Assembly (NCBI RefSeq): GCF_029892155.1
Contig: NZ_JARZAG010000002.1
Coordinates: 186,001 to 250,000, forward strand
Length of the DNA stretch: 64,000 bases
Direction: 5' to 3'
DNA from: Kitasatospora sp. GAS204B
GTDB lineage: Bacteria; Actinomycetota; Actinomycetes; Streptomycetales; Streptomycetaceae
Shown here piece by piece: positions 26,745-35,335 of this stretch. How positions within the stretch are numbered: the stretch's first letter is position 1; the number at the start of each line of letters is the position of its first letter. Below the pieces are notes generated by a model that was not told where the DNA came from, did not search any database, and saw only the letters and a program-made list of their open reading frames with translations. Both the position numbers and the translations under genes were made by a program.

Positions 26745-26880
26745 TCCTGGCCACCCCGTGGCGATCGCGAGGAGCAACCAACCGGGCGCATACCGTTCCG
26801 CTCTGCGCTCTTGACTACCCCGCCGTCCGGACGGAATCGTCATGGAAGTCCGTCCAACCGAGTAGGCAGCGGAGGGCATC

Positions 26881-27123
26881 ATGGCACTACGGTTCATCGC
26901 CAAGGACCCCGAGACCAACGGGCAGCACTGCCCCACGGTCTGGGTTGATGACGAGGCGCGGGAGTTCGTCATTCAAGGCTGGAAGGCAAGCGAGGCACTG
27001 GAAGCCCTCTGTCTGGCCGCTGGTCCGATCCCGGACGGAGAAGCGGTGGTAAGGCTGCCGATCCGCATGGTGGCGGCCATCAGGGAGGCTTGTGATGTCG
27101 CAGAGCGCTTGGTCGTTCACTGA
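26881..27123 (+). CDS. Small hypothetical protein of the XRE/DUF6879 locus
   Basis: An 80-residue protein (MALRFIAKDPETNGQHCPTV, then a VVRLPIRMVAAIREACDVAERL helix). ATG 26881 has GGAGGG upstream. It overlaps the following DUF6879-like gene by 29 bp. This pairing of a small protein starting with an FIAKDPET-like segment and DUF6879 recurs in streptomycete regulatory islands. Function unknown. Confidence 0.7.
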   Translation: MALRFIAKDPETNGQHCPTVWVDDEAREFVIQGWKASEALEALCLAAGPIPDGEAVVRLPIRMVAAIREACDVAERLVVH

Positions 27124-27619
27124 GTTGGTGGCTCGCGCCCAGAAGAGCGCGGTGCACCTTGAGCTGCGGGACTCGTACGGTGTTGCTGAAGAGGCGTCGG
27201 AGTTTGCCGACTGGCTGACAGGCTGGCGTCCCGATCGCGAGAACCGTGCATCCTGGTGGAACGACTTCCACCAGCTCGTCAGTGACGCGGTCGGCCGGGG
27301 CGTCGAGTTCAAGCGCGCCCGGATCGTGTCAGAACCCGTGAGCGACTACATTCGCTACGAACACTCATGCACCTTCCAGAACCTTGCCGCCGGTGAACAG
27401 GTCCGTTGGCTGCCGCGTCGCCACGCCTCCGACCTGGCCCTGCCCGGCAACGACTTCTGGCTCTTCGACGAGCAGGTGGTGATGCTCAACCTCTTCACCG
27501 GAGACGGGGCCTTGGCGGGCGAAGAGGTGTCCGAGGACCCGGGCTTGGCCTCGCTGTGCTCGGCGGCGTTCGCGGCCGTCTGGGATCGTGCCGTACCGCA
27601 CGACCGGTTCGAGGTGTGA
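27095..27619 (+). CDS. DUF6879-like protein, full-length copy
   Basis: A 174-residue protein carrying all blocks of the family as seen here: SAVHLELRDSYG, a Trp-rich segment (WLTGWRPDRENRASWWNDF), RARIVSEPVSDYIRYEH, RWLPRRHASDLALPGNDFWL and FTGDGALAGEE. ATG 27095 has GGGAGG at 27083-27088; a GTG three bases earlier is also possible. It probably acts with the XRE regulator that begins 30 bp downstream. Confidence 0.78.
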   Translation: MSQSAWSFTELVARAQKSAVHLELRDSYGVAEEASEFADWLTGWRPDRENRASWWNDFHQLVSDAVGRGVEFKRARIVSEPVSDYIRYEHSCTFQNLAAGEQVRWLPRRHASDLALPGNDFWLFDEQVVMLNLFTGDGALAGEEVSEDPGLASLCSAAFAAVWDRAVPHDRFEV

Positions 27620-27649
27620 CGGCAGCGCGAATACAGGACCTATCAGCTC

Positions 27650-28501
27650 ATGCCCGGTCAGTCTCCATCGTCGAGCGTACAAGCCGCACGAAAAATGCTC
27701 GCCGAGCGACTTCGAGATCTGCTTCATGACTCGGGGCTGACCGGGCGTCAGCTGGCCGAGCTGGCCGGCTGGGCTCCATCCAAGTCGTCTCGCCTGATCA
27801 ATGCCGTCACGCCACCGTCCGACGACGACATCCGGACGTGGTGTCGAATCTGCGGGGCAGATGATCAGGCCGCTGATCTGATCGCGGCCGCGCGCTCGGC
27901 TGACTCCATGTACGTCGAGTGGCGACGGGTCCAGCGCGCCGGAATGCGCCGGCTCCAGGAGTCGTATGTCCCGCTCTTCGCGCGCACCCGCAGATTTCGC
28001 GCCTACTGCTCCAACGTCGTGCCGGGGATGCTCCAGACATACGAGTACGCCGCAGCACTGCTGTCGGCCATCTCCGAGTTTCACGGGACCCCCAACGACG
28101 TGCCCGAAGCCGCCAGAGCGCGGGTCGAGCGGTCCAGTGTCCTGTACGAGGGTGGACACACGTTCGCGCTGGTGATGGAGGAGGCAGCGCTTCGCCACCT
28201 GGTGGGCGATGCCCGGACGATGAAGAGCCAGCTCGCGTTCCTACTCGAGGCCACCAGGCTTCCGTCCGTCTCCCTCGGCGTGATCCCGTCAGGCTCGCTG
28301 CGGCGCATGTGGATGATCGAGACGTTCAGCATCTACGACGAGTCTCTGGCATCAGTCGAGTTGCTCACCGCTGCCGTCAACATCACCGCACCAACCGAGC
28401 TGGCCCAGTACTTGAAGGCGTTCCAGGAGCTGCAGAGTCTGGCCGTCTACGGTGCGGCCGCGCGAGCACTGATCAACTCGGCTCTCCAGGAGCTCAGGTG
28501 A
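27650..28501 (+). CDS. Second XRE-family regulator with DUF5753
   Basis: A 283-residue protein with an N-terminal HTH (LRDLLHDSGLTGRQLAELAG, SKSSRLINAVTPPSDDDIRT) and a DUF5753 domain (CSNVVPGMLQTYEYAAALLS, RVERSSVLYEGGHTFALVMEE, GVIPSGSLRRMWMIETFSIY). It lies 30 bp after the DUF6879-like gene and is likely in the same operon. It carries no DUF397 partner of its own. Confidence 0.85.
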   Translation: MPGQSPSSSVQAARKMLAERLRDLLHDSGLTGRQLAELAGWAPSKSSRLINAVTPPSDDDIRTWCRICGADDQAADLIAAARSADSMYVEWRRVQRAGMRRLQESYVPLFARTRRFRAYCSNVVPGMLQTYEYAAALLSAISEFHGTPNDVPEAARARVERSSVLYEGGHTFALVMEEAALRHLVGDARTMKSQLAFLLEATRLPSVSLGVIPSGSLRRMWMIETFSIYDESLASVELLTAAVNITAPTELAQYLKAFQELQSLAVYGAAARALINSALQELR

Positions 28502-28614
28502 GCCATGCCATCCCGTGTGAAATCTCGTGGAACTTCATAGCCGCGAAATTCGCGCGCTCCTTACGGTTCTGCTGATGGAGCTTCATCACCGCCATCGAGT
28601 GAGGGGTCATCAGC

Positions 28615-28698
28615 ATGACCGTTCCGACCGACCGTCCGCCCGGTCCCATGCCGCCGCCGGGAAGCAAGCGCACCACCGAGACCTCGCCCACCGACTAG
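28615..28698 (+). CDS. Tiny proline-rich peptide gene (27 aa), tentative
   Basis: ATG 28615 to TAG 28698 encodes a peptide beginning MTVPTDRPPGPMPPPGSKRT. No clear ribosome binding site is seen; GAGGGG lies at 28601-28606. It is placed between the XRE regulator and another small proline-rich peptide. It could be a real small protein or only a leader region. Confidence 0.35.
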   Translation: MTVPTDRPPGPMPPPGSKRTTETSPTD

Positions 28699-28709
28699 GA
28701 GGAACCATC

Positions 28710-28823
28710 GTGACCACCGAGATGAAGCACAAGGGCGACCACAAGTCGCCGCCGAAGCACCGGGGCAACCCGGCGCCGGAGCAGCCCACGCCGCCGTCCC
28801 CGCCGTCGGCCCCCTCGAAGTAG
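28710..28823 (+). CDS. Small proline/lysine-rich peptide gene (37 aa)
   Basis: GTG 28710 with a good AGGAGGA (28697-28703) encodes a 37-residue peptide. Its N-half is charged (MTTEMKHKGDHKSPPKHRGN) and its C-half is PEQPTPPSPPSAPSK. It lies 11 bp after the 27-residue ORF and 65 bp before a GNAT-like gene. No known peptide family was recognised. Confidence 0.5.
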   Translation: MTTEMKHKGDHKSPPKHRGNPAPEQPTPPSPPSAPSK

Positions 28824-28888
28824 CACTTCCTGCGGTAGGCCTCTCGGGTAGTTTGCGAGGGGCCTACCCTCATTCCGGAGGAGAGCCC

Positions 28889-29461
28889 ATGGGGAACCCG
28901 GACCGGCTCCACATCGCTTACACCATGCACCAGTTCGCCGATGAGACCTGGAGCGGACGCGCCGACAGGTGGACGGCGACGTTCTACACGCCGGGTGAGT
29001 CGCAGATCGGCACCGCCGTGATCACCCGCGTCCTCCCTGGTGTCACCCCCAACCCCCGTCTCGCACTGGAGGCCGATCCCGGTCTCCTCGACCGCATCCC
29101 TCGCGTCCTCTTCACCGATGAAGGTGAACTGGCCCCCGCCCTAGGCCAGATGGCCCCGGCGATGCTGCTCCTGCTGGAGTCCGTGGAGGTCAACGACAAG
29201 TGGCGCGGCACCGGCGTCGGCATGGCCCTCGCGGTCACCGCACTACGCAGGCTGGCGGTCCCGGGAACCGTCGCGGCCTGCTATCCGGCTCCGATCCACA
29301 CGCATGGGCCGGACGAGCCGTGCAGCTTCACATCCGACGACCCGGAGGTGCGGCGGCCGGACGAAGAAGCCACGGCAGCGCTGCGGAAAGCCTGGGGACG
29401 GCACGGGTTCACCCACCTGTGCGAAGGGGTGTACGCCATGGCGCTGGACGGCAGAGCATGA
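28889..29461 (+). CDS. GNAT-like acetyltransferase
   Basis: A 190-residue protein whose centre has an acetyl-CoA-binding-like motif VEVNDKWRGTGVGMALAVTA (about residues 101-120), followed by a segment FTHLCEGVYAMALDG. The N-terminus (DRLHIAYTMHQFADETWSGR) is unlike common GNATs. ATG 28889 has GGAGGAG at 28877-28883. It follows the small peptide gene closely, so the peptide might be its target; that is speculation. Confidence 0.65.
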   Translation: MGNPDRLHIAYTMHQFADETWSGRADRWTATFYTPGESQIGTAVITRVLPGVTPNPRLALEADPGLLDRIPRVLFTDEGELAPALGQMAPAMLLLLESVEVNDKWRGTGVGMALAVTALRRLAVPGTVAACYPAPIHTHGPDEPCSFTSDDPEVRRPDEEATAALRKAWGRHGFTHLCEGVYAMALDGRA

Positions 29462-29516
29462 CCAATCTCCGGCACCGGCAGCATTGCTGACCGGACCCCC
29501 GGCGTCGCCTCCCGCC

Positions 29517-30554
29517 TCAGCCGCCGCCCGTGCGCCGGCGGTTCCTCCGCGACCAGCCGTAGCGGTACGCGACGGCGCTCGCGACCAGAGCGCCAACGGC
29601 CAGCAGGGTCAGGCCGAGGTCCATGGCGCTCGGGCCACCGGCCTTGGCCGTCGGGCTGTTCGTGAGGCTGGTCGAACCCGGCGGTGCGGCGGCGGCCGAA
29701 CTGGGCGGGCTCCCCGAGTCGCTCGGGCTCGGGCTCGGGCTGTCGGACGCGGTCGAGGCCGCGGCGCTCGTCGGGCTCGTCGGGCTCGTCGGGTCCGGGG
29801 AGCCCGAGACGGGCGACCCCGAGGTGACCGTGCTGGGCGGAGTGCTCGGCCTGGTGGTGGGCGGGGCGGGTGTCCTCGTGGTGGGGGTGGGAGTAGGGCG
29901 CGCGGGGGTGGTCGGGCCGGGGGGTGGGGGCGGGGTCGTGATGTCGAAGGTCGCCACGAGGTTGTTCTGCCCGGCGTCCAGCGCGCACGGCACGTCGATC
30001 TTGCCCGGGAAGGTCAGGTTGCCGTTGGCGTCCTCCGGGACGAGGTGCAGGAGGATGCCGCCGATGGTGATCGTCCCGTGGCCCGGCTGGTTGAACGTGA
30101 GTGCGGGCGCGGTGCCGGCCGCCTTGATGTCGAAGGAACCGGCGGGCGGAATGGGGGTCTTGGGGATGGGGGCGGACACGGTGACGGCCATCGGGCCGCC
30201 TGGCACGGCCACGCTGACGTCGGCGTCCCCAGAGCCCTCGACGATCCGCACGCCGATGACGCTGAGCCCCTGGGCGACTCCGTCGCCCGCCGTCACCACC
30301 GCTTGGAAGGCGAAATTCGGGTTGGACTGGCCCGCCGCGACCGAGTTCGGGATGTCCGAGTCGATCCTCATCGCGATGGACTGGCCGCCGATCACCGGGA
30401 ACGTGCAGGTGTACGACAGCGTGAGGGAGACCGTCTGCGCGGCCGCGCTGCCGGCTCCGAGGCCTCCCACGATCGTGCCGGCGGCCCCGACGACCGTCAC
30501 GACCCCAAGGGCGATCCTGGCCCGTAACGTTCCCGTGCTGCGCCTGGAACTCAT
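29517..30554 (-). CDS. Secreted, membrane-anchored surface protein with Pro/Ser/Thr stalk; TTA codon
   Basis: A 345-residue protein: signal peptide (RARIALGVVTVVGAAGTIVG, cleavage after SAAAQ), a beta-rich extracellular domain of about 180 residues (YTCTFPVIGGQSIAMRIDSD, ending IDVPCALDAGQNNLVATFDI) resembling DUF6801-type domains, a long Pro/Thr/Ser stalk (about 215-305) and a C-terminal span with basic tail (LGLTLLAVGALVASAVAYRY). Codon 10 (30525-30527) is TTA, so translation should need the bldA tRNA. Its start overlaps the STAND ATPase stop (ATGA), so it is the last gene of that operon. Confidence 0.8.
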   Translation of the reverse strand: MSSRRSTGTLRARIALGVVTVVGAAGTIVGGLGAGSAAAQTVSLTLSYTCTFPVIGGQSIAMRIDSDIPNSVAAGQSNPNFAFQAVVTAGDGVAQGLSVIGVRIVEGSGDADVSVAVPGGPMAVTVSAPIPKTPIPPAGSFDIKAAGTAPALTFNQPGHGTITIGGILLHLVPEDANGNLTFPGKIDVPCALDAGQNNLVATFDITTPPPPPGPTTPARPTPTPTTRTPAPPTTRPSTPPSTVTSGSPVSGSPDPTSPTSPTSAAASTASDSPSPSPSDSGSPPSSAAAAPPGSTSLTNSPTAKAGGPSAMDLGLTLLAVGALVASAVAYRYGWSRRNRRRTGGG

Positions 30555-33304
30555 GATCCACCTTCCATCGGCTTCTCGCTGCGGCTCAGGTGCTCCTCGA
30601 CCCGGGCGTGGCGGAACTGGTACACCGCGCCGGCCTGGCGCAGCACCCCCAAGTCGTGGGCGTCGTCCAGGAAGGCGACCAGTGCCCACGGCAGCCGCCC
30701 GGTCAGCGGCAACCAGATGCGGCACAGGGCCGCCCACTGGCCCCAGGCGGTCAGGACGAGCCCGTACCCGAGCCCGCCGGCGAACGCGCCCTCGAGCCCG
30801 AACACGAGCCCGAACTCGATCCCGCGCACCGGCCCGTGTGTGAGCCCGTAGACGAGCCCGGGCGCGGGGCCGAACACGACCGCCCACACGAGCAGCCGGG
30901 CCACCACGTTCCTGCGGTTGGTGTCCAGCACGTCGGTGGGCCGGACGGTGGACTCGGGCTCGATGGGAGCTTCCAGCAGGGTGATGAGCCCGATCGCGAG
31001 ACCGGCCCCGAGACCGACCTCGGCCAGGAACACGAGCAGTTGCGCGAGCGGGCCCCCCAGACCGTCGTCGAGGCCGAGCGCGGCGACCAGGACCCGGTCG
31101 ATGAGGGCCAGTCCGAGCGCCGCCGTGAGCCCGGCCCCCAGACCGATCGCGAACCCGCGCAGCACTCTGCCCGGGGCCTTGGCGGTCCCGCCGCCGATCC
31201 GCAGGCGGACCGGCGACGGCTTGAGGTCCTCCTGTCTGGACGCGAGCCAGTACGAGAGACCGCAGATCGTGCCGGCCGCCAGGCCGTGCAGGAGCCCGAC
31301 CACGAGTCCTCGCACGAGCGCGAACCCGAGCCCGTGCGAGGTGGCGACCAGGTCCACGGGCAGGTTGCCGATCGCGGTCGTGACCCCGAAGGCCAGTGCC
31401 CCGAGGAACCCGATGAGGAGCGTGCGCGACAACAGGCTCATGGTGGTGCCCAGTTCCCACCAGGCCAGGTCGTGCTTCCTGCTCTGGGCGAGGTGCCGGG
31501 CAAGGTAGCGGAGCCAGTGTTCGGCCCGTTCGGGGTCCCAGTGCCGCCGCCGTCGCCGGCCGGGGCCGGCCGGCAGGGGGCGGCGGTAGGCGGCCGGGAC
31601 GAACGCGGCCAGCAGATGGCTCTGCACGTCGTCCGGGGTCGGAAACCGCTCGGTGTCCAGCAGGGCCTGCGGGTCGCGTCCGGCCGCGCCGCTGTAGACG
31701 ATGCGGGCCAGCGTGACCATCAGCGCGGTGGTCAGCGCCAGGGCGAGGTTCTCCGCGCCCGGGCTGCGCGGCCGTTCGCTCAGCCGTGCCAGGACTGGTT
31801 CCCACGCGGTGCTGTGCAGGGCACCGTCCGCCGTCGGTCGGCTGGTGCGGCGCAGGTAGTCGGCGAAGTCAGCCGAGGCGAGGGCGTCCAGCTGGATGCC
31901 GGCGGCGGCGCTGAGCACCTGCTCCGACGCGTCGTACTCCGTGGGGCGGCTGGTGAGCAGCAGCGGCCTGCTGGTGTCGTTGAGTACTTCGAGCGCCTTG
32001 CCGCGCAGTTTGGCGGCTATCTCGTCAAGCCCGTCGAGTACCGGCAGGATCCGGTCCGCGGCGACCAGGACGCGAGCCAGGCTCCTGCCGTCCTCGGCCG
32101 CAGCCGCCAGGCCGGGGTGGTCGCGCACCAGCTGGTCGCACATCCAGTCGTCCAGCGAGGTGGCGGTCGGGTCCCACGAACCGAAGCTGAAGATCACTGG
32201 TACCCGGTCGCCGCGATCGGCGTCCGGCAGTCGCAGCAGGCCGAGGACGAAGCGCAGGGCCAGTACGGTCTTGCCCGCCCCCGCCTCGCCGAGCACCACC
32301 AGCCGACCGGACGGGACGGACTTGTACACCGCCACGATCTCGTCGAACTGGTCGGCCAGTTCGAGGGGCGGTGGATCCATCCCGGGCGGCGCGTTGCGGA
32401 TTGCGGCCCAGCTGTCGAAGCGACCGGTGCTCGCGTTCCGGAAGCGCACGGCCAGCGTGGCGGACGGAAGGTGCAGACGTCGCCGCTCCCACTCGGTGCT
32501 CCACTGCCGATACACCTGCTCCGCAAGGACGTTGGCCGCTTCCCGCAGCCAGGGCGGGCTGTCCGACGGTGGCTGCGGCGTGGGCTCGGCCAGGGCTTCG
32601 GCGGCGCCACCGGCCAGATACTGGGTGATCCGCCGCCCGCCGTAACGCAGCGCCTCGGCCAGCCTGCCGTCATCAGTGGCAAGGTCTGCCGCTGCCCGCA
32701 GGTCGTCATCGCCGAACTCGTCCGGGACGGTGACGCAGCGCCCTGCCAGGAGTTCGCGGGCCTGGGCGTACTGGTCGGCGGCCGCGGGTGTGGGACGGGC
32801 GGTCAGCCGGCGGTGGTCCTCGGTCTGCAGCGTCCCGAGGACGAGCATCGGCCCGGGGGCCCTGGCCAGCAGGCGGCGCAGTTCTTCGCCGACCTGCTCG
32901 TCCGGGTCCGCGAGGAGGTAGCGCTGGGACTCGTTCAGCCAGATCACGGTGTACGGCGCCACCTGGTCCTGCCTGAGCGTGTCGAGGAGTTGCCCGGCGG
33001 ACAGCGGGTGCCAGAGCCGCCACTTCGGCTCCGATCGCAGGGAGTCCAGCGACATCAGGAGCGCGCGCGTCTTTCCGCTGCCGGGGCCGCCGACCAGCAC
33101 GCGCATGACGCCGCGGGTCCGCGCCTCCCGTACGGCGCTTGCCAGTTCCTCGTCGTGGTTGCGGCGGACGTACGGCGGCAGCACGCCGGTGGTGTCGCCG
33201 GCTGTGGTGGCGCGCTGCCGAACTCCGAGGTGCTCGACCGCGTACGCGTCCGTGACCGCGTCGAGCGGCACGCTCACCAGCTGCCCGCGCCGGTCGCCGG
33301 TCAC
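30551..33304 (-). CDS. Large STAND/NACHT-type ATPase with two P-loops and polytopic C-terminus
   Basis: At least 917 residues. A first AAA-like P-loop is GGPGSGKT (72-79) with Walker B-like VIWLNES (120-126). A second, NACHT-type module has GEAGAGKT (339-346), Walker B ILPVLDGLDEI (419-429) and sensor LLLTSRPTEY. From about 620 to 850 several Gly-rich hydrophobic spans follow, then VYQFRHARVEEHLSR near the end, typical of actinobacterial NACHT proteins. Such ATPases act as signalling or conflict switches; the effector is unknown. GTG 33304 is the first ATG/GTG/TTG, has no ribosome binding site, and coding-like sequence continues upstream in frame to 33427. Confidence 0.82.
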   Translation of the reverse strand: MTGDRRGQLVSVPLDAVTDAYAVEHLGVRQRATTAGDTTGVLPPYVRRNHDEELASAVREARTRGVMRVLVGGPGSGKTRALLMSLDSLRSEPKWRLWHPLSAGQLLDTLRQDQVAPYTVIWLNESQRYLLADPDEQVGEELRRLLARAPGPMLVLGTLQTEDHRRLTARPTPAAADQYAQARELLAGRCVTVPDEFGDDDLRAAADLATDDGRLAEALRYGGRRITQYLAGGAAEALAEPTPQPPSDSPPWLREAANVLAEQVYRQWSTEWERRRLHLPSATLAVRFRNASTGRFDSWAAIRNAPPGMDPPPLELADQFDEIVAVYKSVPSGRLVVLGEAGAGKTVLALRFVLGLLRLPDADRGDRVPVIFSFGSWDPTATSLDDWMCDQLVRDHPGLAAAAEDGRSLARVLVAADRILPVLDGLDEIAAKLRGKALEVLNDTSRPLLLTSRPTEYDASEQVLSAAAGIQLDALASADFADYLRRTSRPTADGALHSTAWEPVLARLSERPRSPGAENLALALTTALMVTLARIVYSGAAGRDPQALLDTERFPTPDDVQSHLLAAFVPAAYRRPLPAGPGRRRRRHWDPERAEHWLRYLARHLAQSRKHDLAWWELGTTMSLLSRTLLIGFLGALAFGVTTAIGNLPVDLVATSHGLGFALVRGLVVGLLHGLAAGTICGLSYWLASRQEDLKPSPVRLRIGGGTAKAPGRVLRGFAIGLGAGLTAALGLALIDRVLVAALGLDDGLGGPLAQLLVFLAEVGLGAGLAIGLITLLEAPIEPESTVRPTDVLDTNRRNVVARLLVWAVVFGPAPGLVYGLTHGPVRGIEFGLVFGLEGAFAGGLGYGLVLTAWGQWAALCRIWLPLTGRLPWALVAFLDDAHDLGVLRQAGAVYQFRHARVEEHLSRSEKPMEGGS

Positions 33305-33423
33305 CGGCGGGGGGTAGATGGTGATCTGCGCATCACCGCCGACGGCGAAGCTGCCGCGGTCGGCGGTGATGCCGGTGCTTCGACCAGGGGCGGAGGGGCT
33401 CTGCGAGGCGGTGCCGGATTCGC

Positions 33424-33927
33424 TCAGCCCTGGGGCGAAGCCGGCTGCGAAGGGTTTGCCGCCTCTGGCTGCGCCGGGCCACCGAGGGTGACGTTGCCCG
33501 CGATCTTCACCGCGGCGACGGAGCCGTGCCGGGCGTCGATGGCCACGTTCCCGCCCACCGCCTGACCACCGTCTCCCGCCGACACCCCGCCGGCGGTGGG
33601 AGCCTGGGCCTGGAGCTGCGTCAGCTGCTCCACTGCCCGCTCCAGGGCTTCGGCGAAGCCGGCGTCCTGCTCTGCCGCGTCTTCCAGCGCGAGCTGAACA
33701 CGCTGCCGCGTGCGGTCACTTGGCTGTTCCTGGCCCGCTTCGGCTTCCTCGGTCAGCCTGTGCAGCGCCGAATCCTGCCCCAGTTTGTGGCTGACCAGCT
33801 CGTGGAGCCTGTCCATCCCCGCGTCCAGCCCCCGGTCGACCTCCGCGTCCGCCCGGCCAGCCACTCGCCTGGACTTGCGCACCGCCCAACCGAACAGATA
33901 CCCGACCGCGATCTCTAACCCTGTCAC
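33424..33927 (-). CDS. Partner protein of the STAND ATPase; TTA codon at position 4
   Basis: A 167-residue protein. It starts with a short hydrophobic helix (GLEIAVGYLFGWAVRKSRRV), then a charged helical region (DRLHELVSHKLGQDSALHRL, QRVQLALEDAAEQDAGFAEA). A Gly-rich beta segment AVGGNVAIDARHGSVAAVKI and GNVTLGG follows. Codon 4 (33916-33918) is TTA, the bldA codon. The stop TGA is overlapped by an in-frame CTG of the STAND reading frame. It is the first gene of the operon, starting GTG at 33927. No family name was recognised. Confidence 0.7.
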   Translation of the reverse strand: MTGLEIAVGYLFGWAVRKSRRVAGRADAEVDRGLDAGMDRLHELVSHKLGQDSALHRLTEEAEAGQEQPSDRTRQRVQLALEDAAEQDAGFAEALERAVEQLTQLQAQAPTAGGVSAGDGGQAVGGNVAIDARHGSVAAVKIAGNVTLGGPAQPEAANPSQPASPQG

Positions 33928-34276
33928 TGTGCCCCCAGGATCGGAATTGACACTGCGTGATCACCGTACTCCGCTGCGGCGTCTCAACCCAATCCCCAGG
34001 TCACCACGGCGAGGGCCGGGCGCGATCGGAGTGACCTCCGCCTGCGGCTACCCGCCGGTTCCTGCGCCGTGTAGTCCCCCGATCACCCAAATTGGTCTGG
34101 ACCATCAACCTGACGCCCGGTTAGGGTCCTCTGCAGACAGCACGCCTGGAACGCGGCTTCGCCCCCGGATGATCGACGGCCGACCGCAGCTACGCCATGC
34201 CCTGGATCAGGCCGTCGGCCGGTCGGCCCCTCCCCCCCTCAGCCACAGCACACGTTTCGAGCTCAGGAGTGACCGC
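33928..34276. promoter_or_regulatory. Divergent control region, STAND operon / dioxygenase operon
   Basis: This 349-bp gap holds the promoters of two divergent operons and one dre-like site at 34091-34106. TAGGGT at 34122-34127 is a possible -10 for the plus strand. No gene is supported here. Confidence 0.55.
34091..34106. promoter_or_regulatory. dre-like DasR site upstream of the dioxygenase operon
   Basis: ATTGGTCTGGACCATC contains TGGTCTgGACCA, one mismatch from the dre core, and matches the full consensus at 12 of 16 positions. It lies 171 bp before the dioxygenase start and 164 bp from the start of the divergent gene, so either operon could be the target. Confidence 0.6.
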
Positions 34277-35335
34277 ATGCCGACGCCCGACGCCCGCCAC
34301 CTGCACCGCGCCGCCTCCTCGACCCCCTACTTCAGCGCGGACACCGAGGGGTACCTCGCGCAGACCCCGCTGCGGGACCTCAAGAAATCGCGGCCGCTGC
34401 GCGTCCTGTCCGAGGCGGACTTCGCGCACTGGCAGACCTACGGCTACGTCGTCGTCAAGGAGGCGATCCCCGCCGCCGCGGCACGGCGCCTGCTCGACTT
34501 CGCCTGGGAGTTCCAGGGACTCGACCCCGAGCGACCGGAGACCTGGTACGAGGAGCGGGAGTACCGGGACGACCTGGACCGGGAGTTGCACATCTACGGG
34601 TTCGTCGAGGCGTACCACCACCAGCTGATCTGGGACAGCCGCCAGTCGCGGCGCGTCTACGACGCGTTCGTGGACGTGTGGGACTGCGAGGAGCTGTGGG
34701 TGACGCTGGACCGGCTCAACCTGAACCCGCCGAACGTCGGGAACCGTGACCGCGCGCTGATCGCCCCCACGGACACGGGCTTCGACATCGAGCTGCACTG
34801 GGATGTCGACACCACGCTCGGCGTGCTGCCGCAGCGGGTGCAGGGGATCATCGCGCTGAACGACACCCGCCCGGACCACGGCGGCTTCCAGTGCGACCCC
34901 GAGCTGTTCCGGCGGTTCGAGGAGTGGAAGCTGCACCAGCCGGCCGACCGGGATCCGATCAGACCGGACGTGGACCGGAGCGAGTTCCCGGTGGTACGAC
35001 CGGAGTTGACGGCCGGTGACCTGCTGATCTGGAACGGCCTGCTGGCGCACGGCGTGGCCCGCAACAGCTCGGCGGGCGGGGTGCGTTCGGTGCAGTACCT
35101 CGCCATGATGCCCGCGCTGGAGGAGGCCGAGGAGCTGCGCCGCTCCCGGATCGAGTCCTGGCGTGAGGTCAGCACGCCGACCTGGAACCGGACACTGGTC
35201 GGCGACGCGACGAAGCACGAGTCGCTGCGGTACGGCGCCGCCACGCTCAACGAGCTGGGCGAGAAGCTGCTGGGGCTGCGCTCCTGGCACGGCGAGAACG
35301 TCGAGGGAGACCCGGCATGCGCCGAATCTGCCTGA
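34277..35335 (+). CDS. Phytanoyl-CoA dioxygenase (PhyH)-family Fe(II)/2-oxoglutarate oxygenase
   Basis: A 352-residue oxygenase. The facial triad is visible as H174-x-D176 in FDIELHWDVDTT and H258 in NGLLAHGVARN, with R270 as the likely 2-oxoglutarate anchor. HGGFQCDPELF and LTAGDLLIWNG are standard PhyH motifs. It probably hydroxylates a small molecule. ATG 34277 has CAGGAG just upstream; the longer open frame to 33710 runs into the divergent gene. It overlaps the next gene by 19 bp, so it heads the operon. Confidence 0.85.
   Translation: MPTPDARHLHRAASSTPYFSADTEGYLAQTPLRDLKKSRPLRVLSEADFAHWQTYGYVVVKEAIPAAAARRLLDFAWEFQGLDPERPETWYEEREYRDDLDRELHIYGFVEAYHHQLIWDSRQSRRVYDAFVDVWDCEELWVTLDRLNLNPPNVGNRDRALIAPTDTGFDIELHWDVDTTLGVLPQRVQGIIALNDTRPDHGGFQCDPELFRRFEEWKLHQPADRDPIRPDVDRSEFPVVRPELTAGDLLIWNGLLAHGVARNSSAGGVRSVQYLAMMPALEEAEELRRSRIESWREVSTPTWNRTLVGDATKHESLRYGAATLNELGEKLLGLRSWHGENVEGDPACAESA

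Noticed and set aside
30590..33565. 991-codon plus-strand open frame opposite the STAND gene
   Set aside because: It is antisense to a gene with clear P-loop motifs, its composition is Gln/Arg/Gly-rich and low in structure, and such mirror frames are expected at over 70 percent GC.
33710..34276. N-terminal extension of the dioxygenase frame
   Set aside because: It would cover the divergent STAND-partner gene and the promoter region; the ATG at 34277 has a good ribosome binding site and begins the natural protein.
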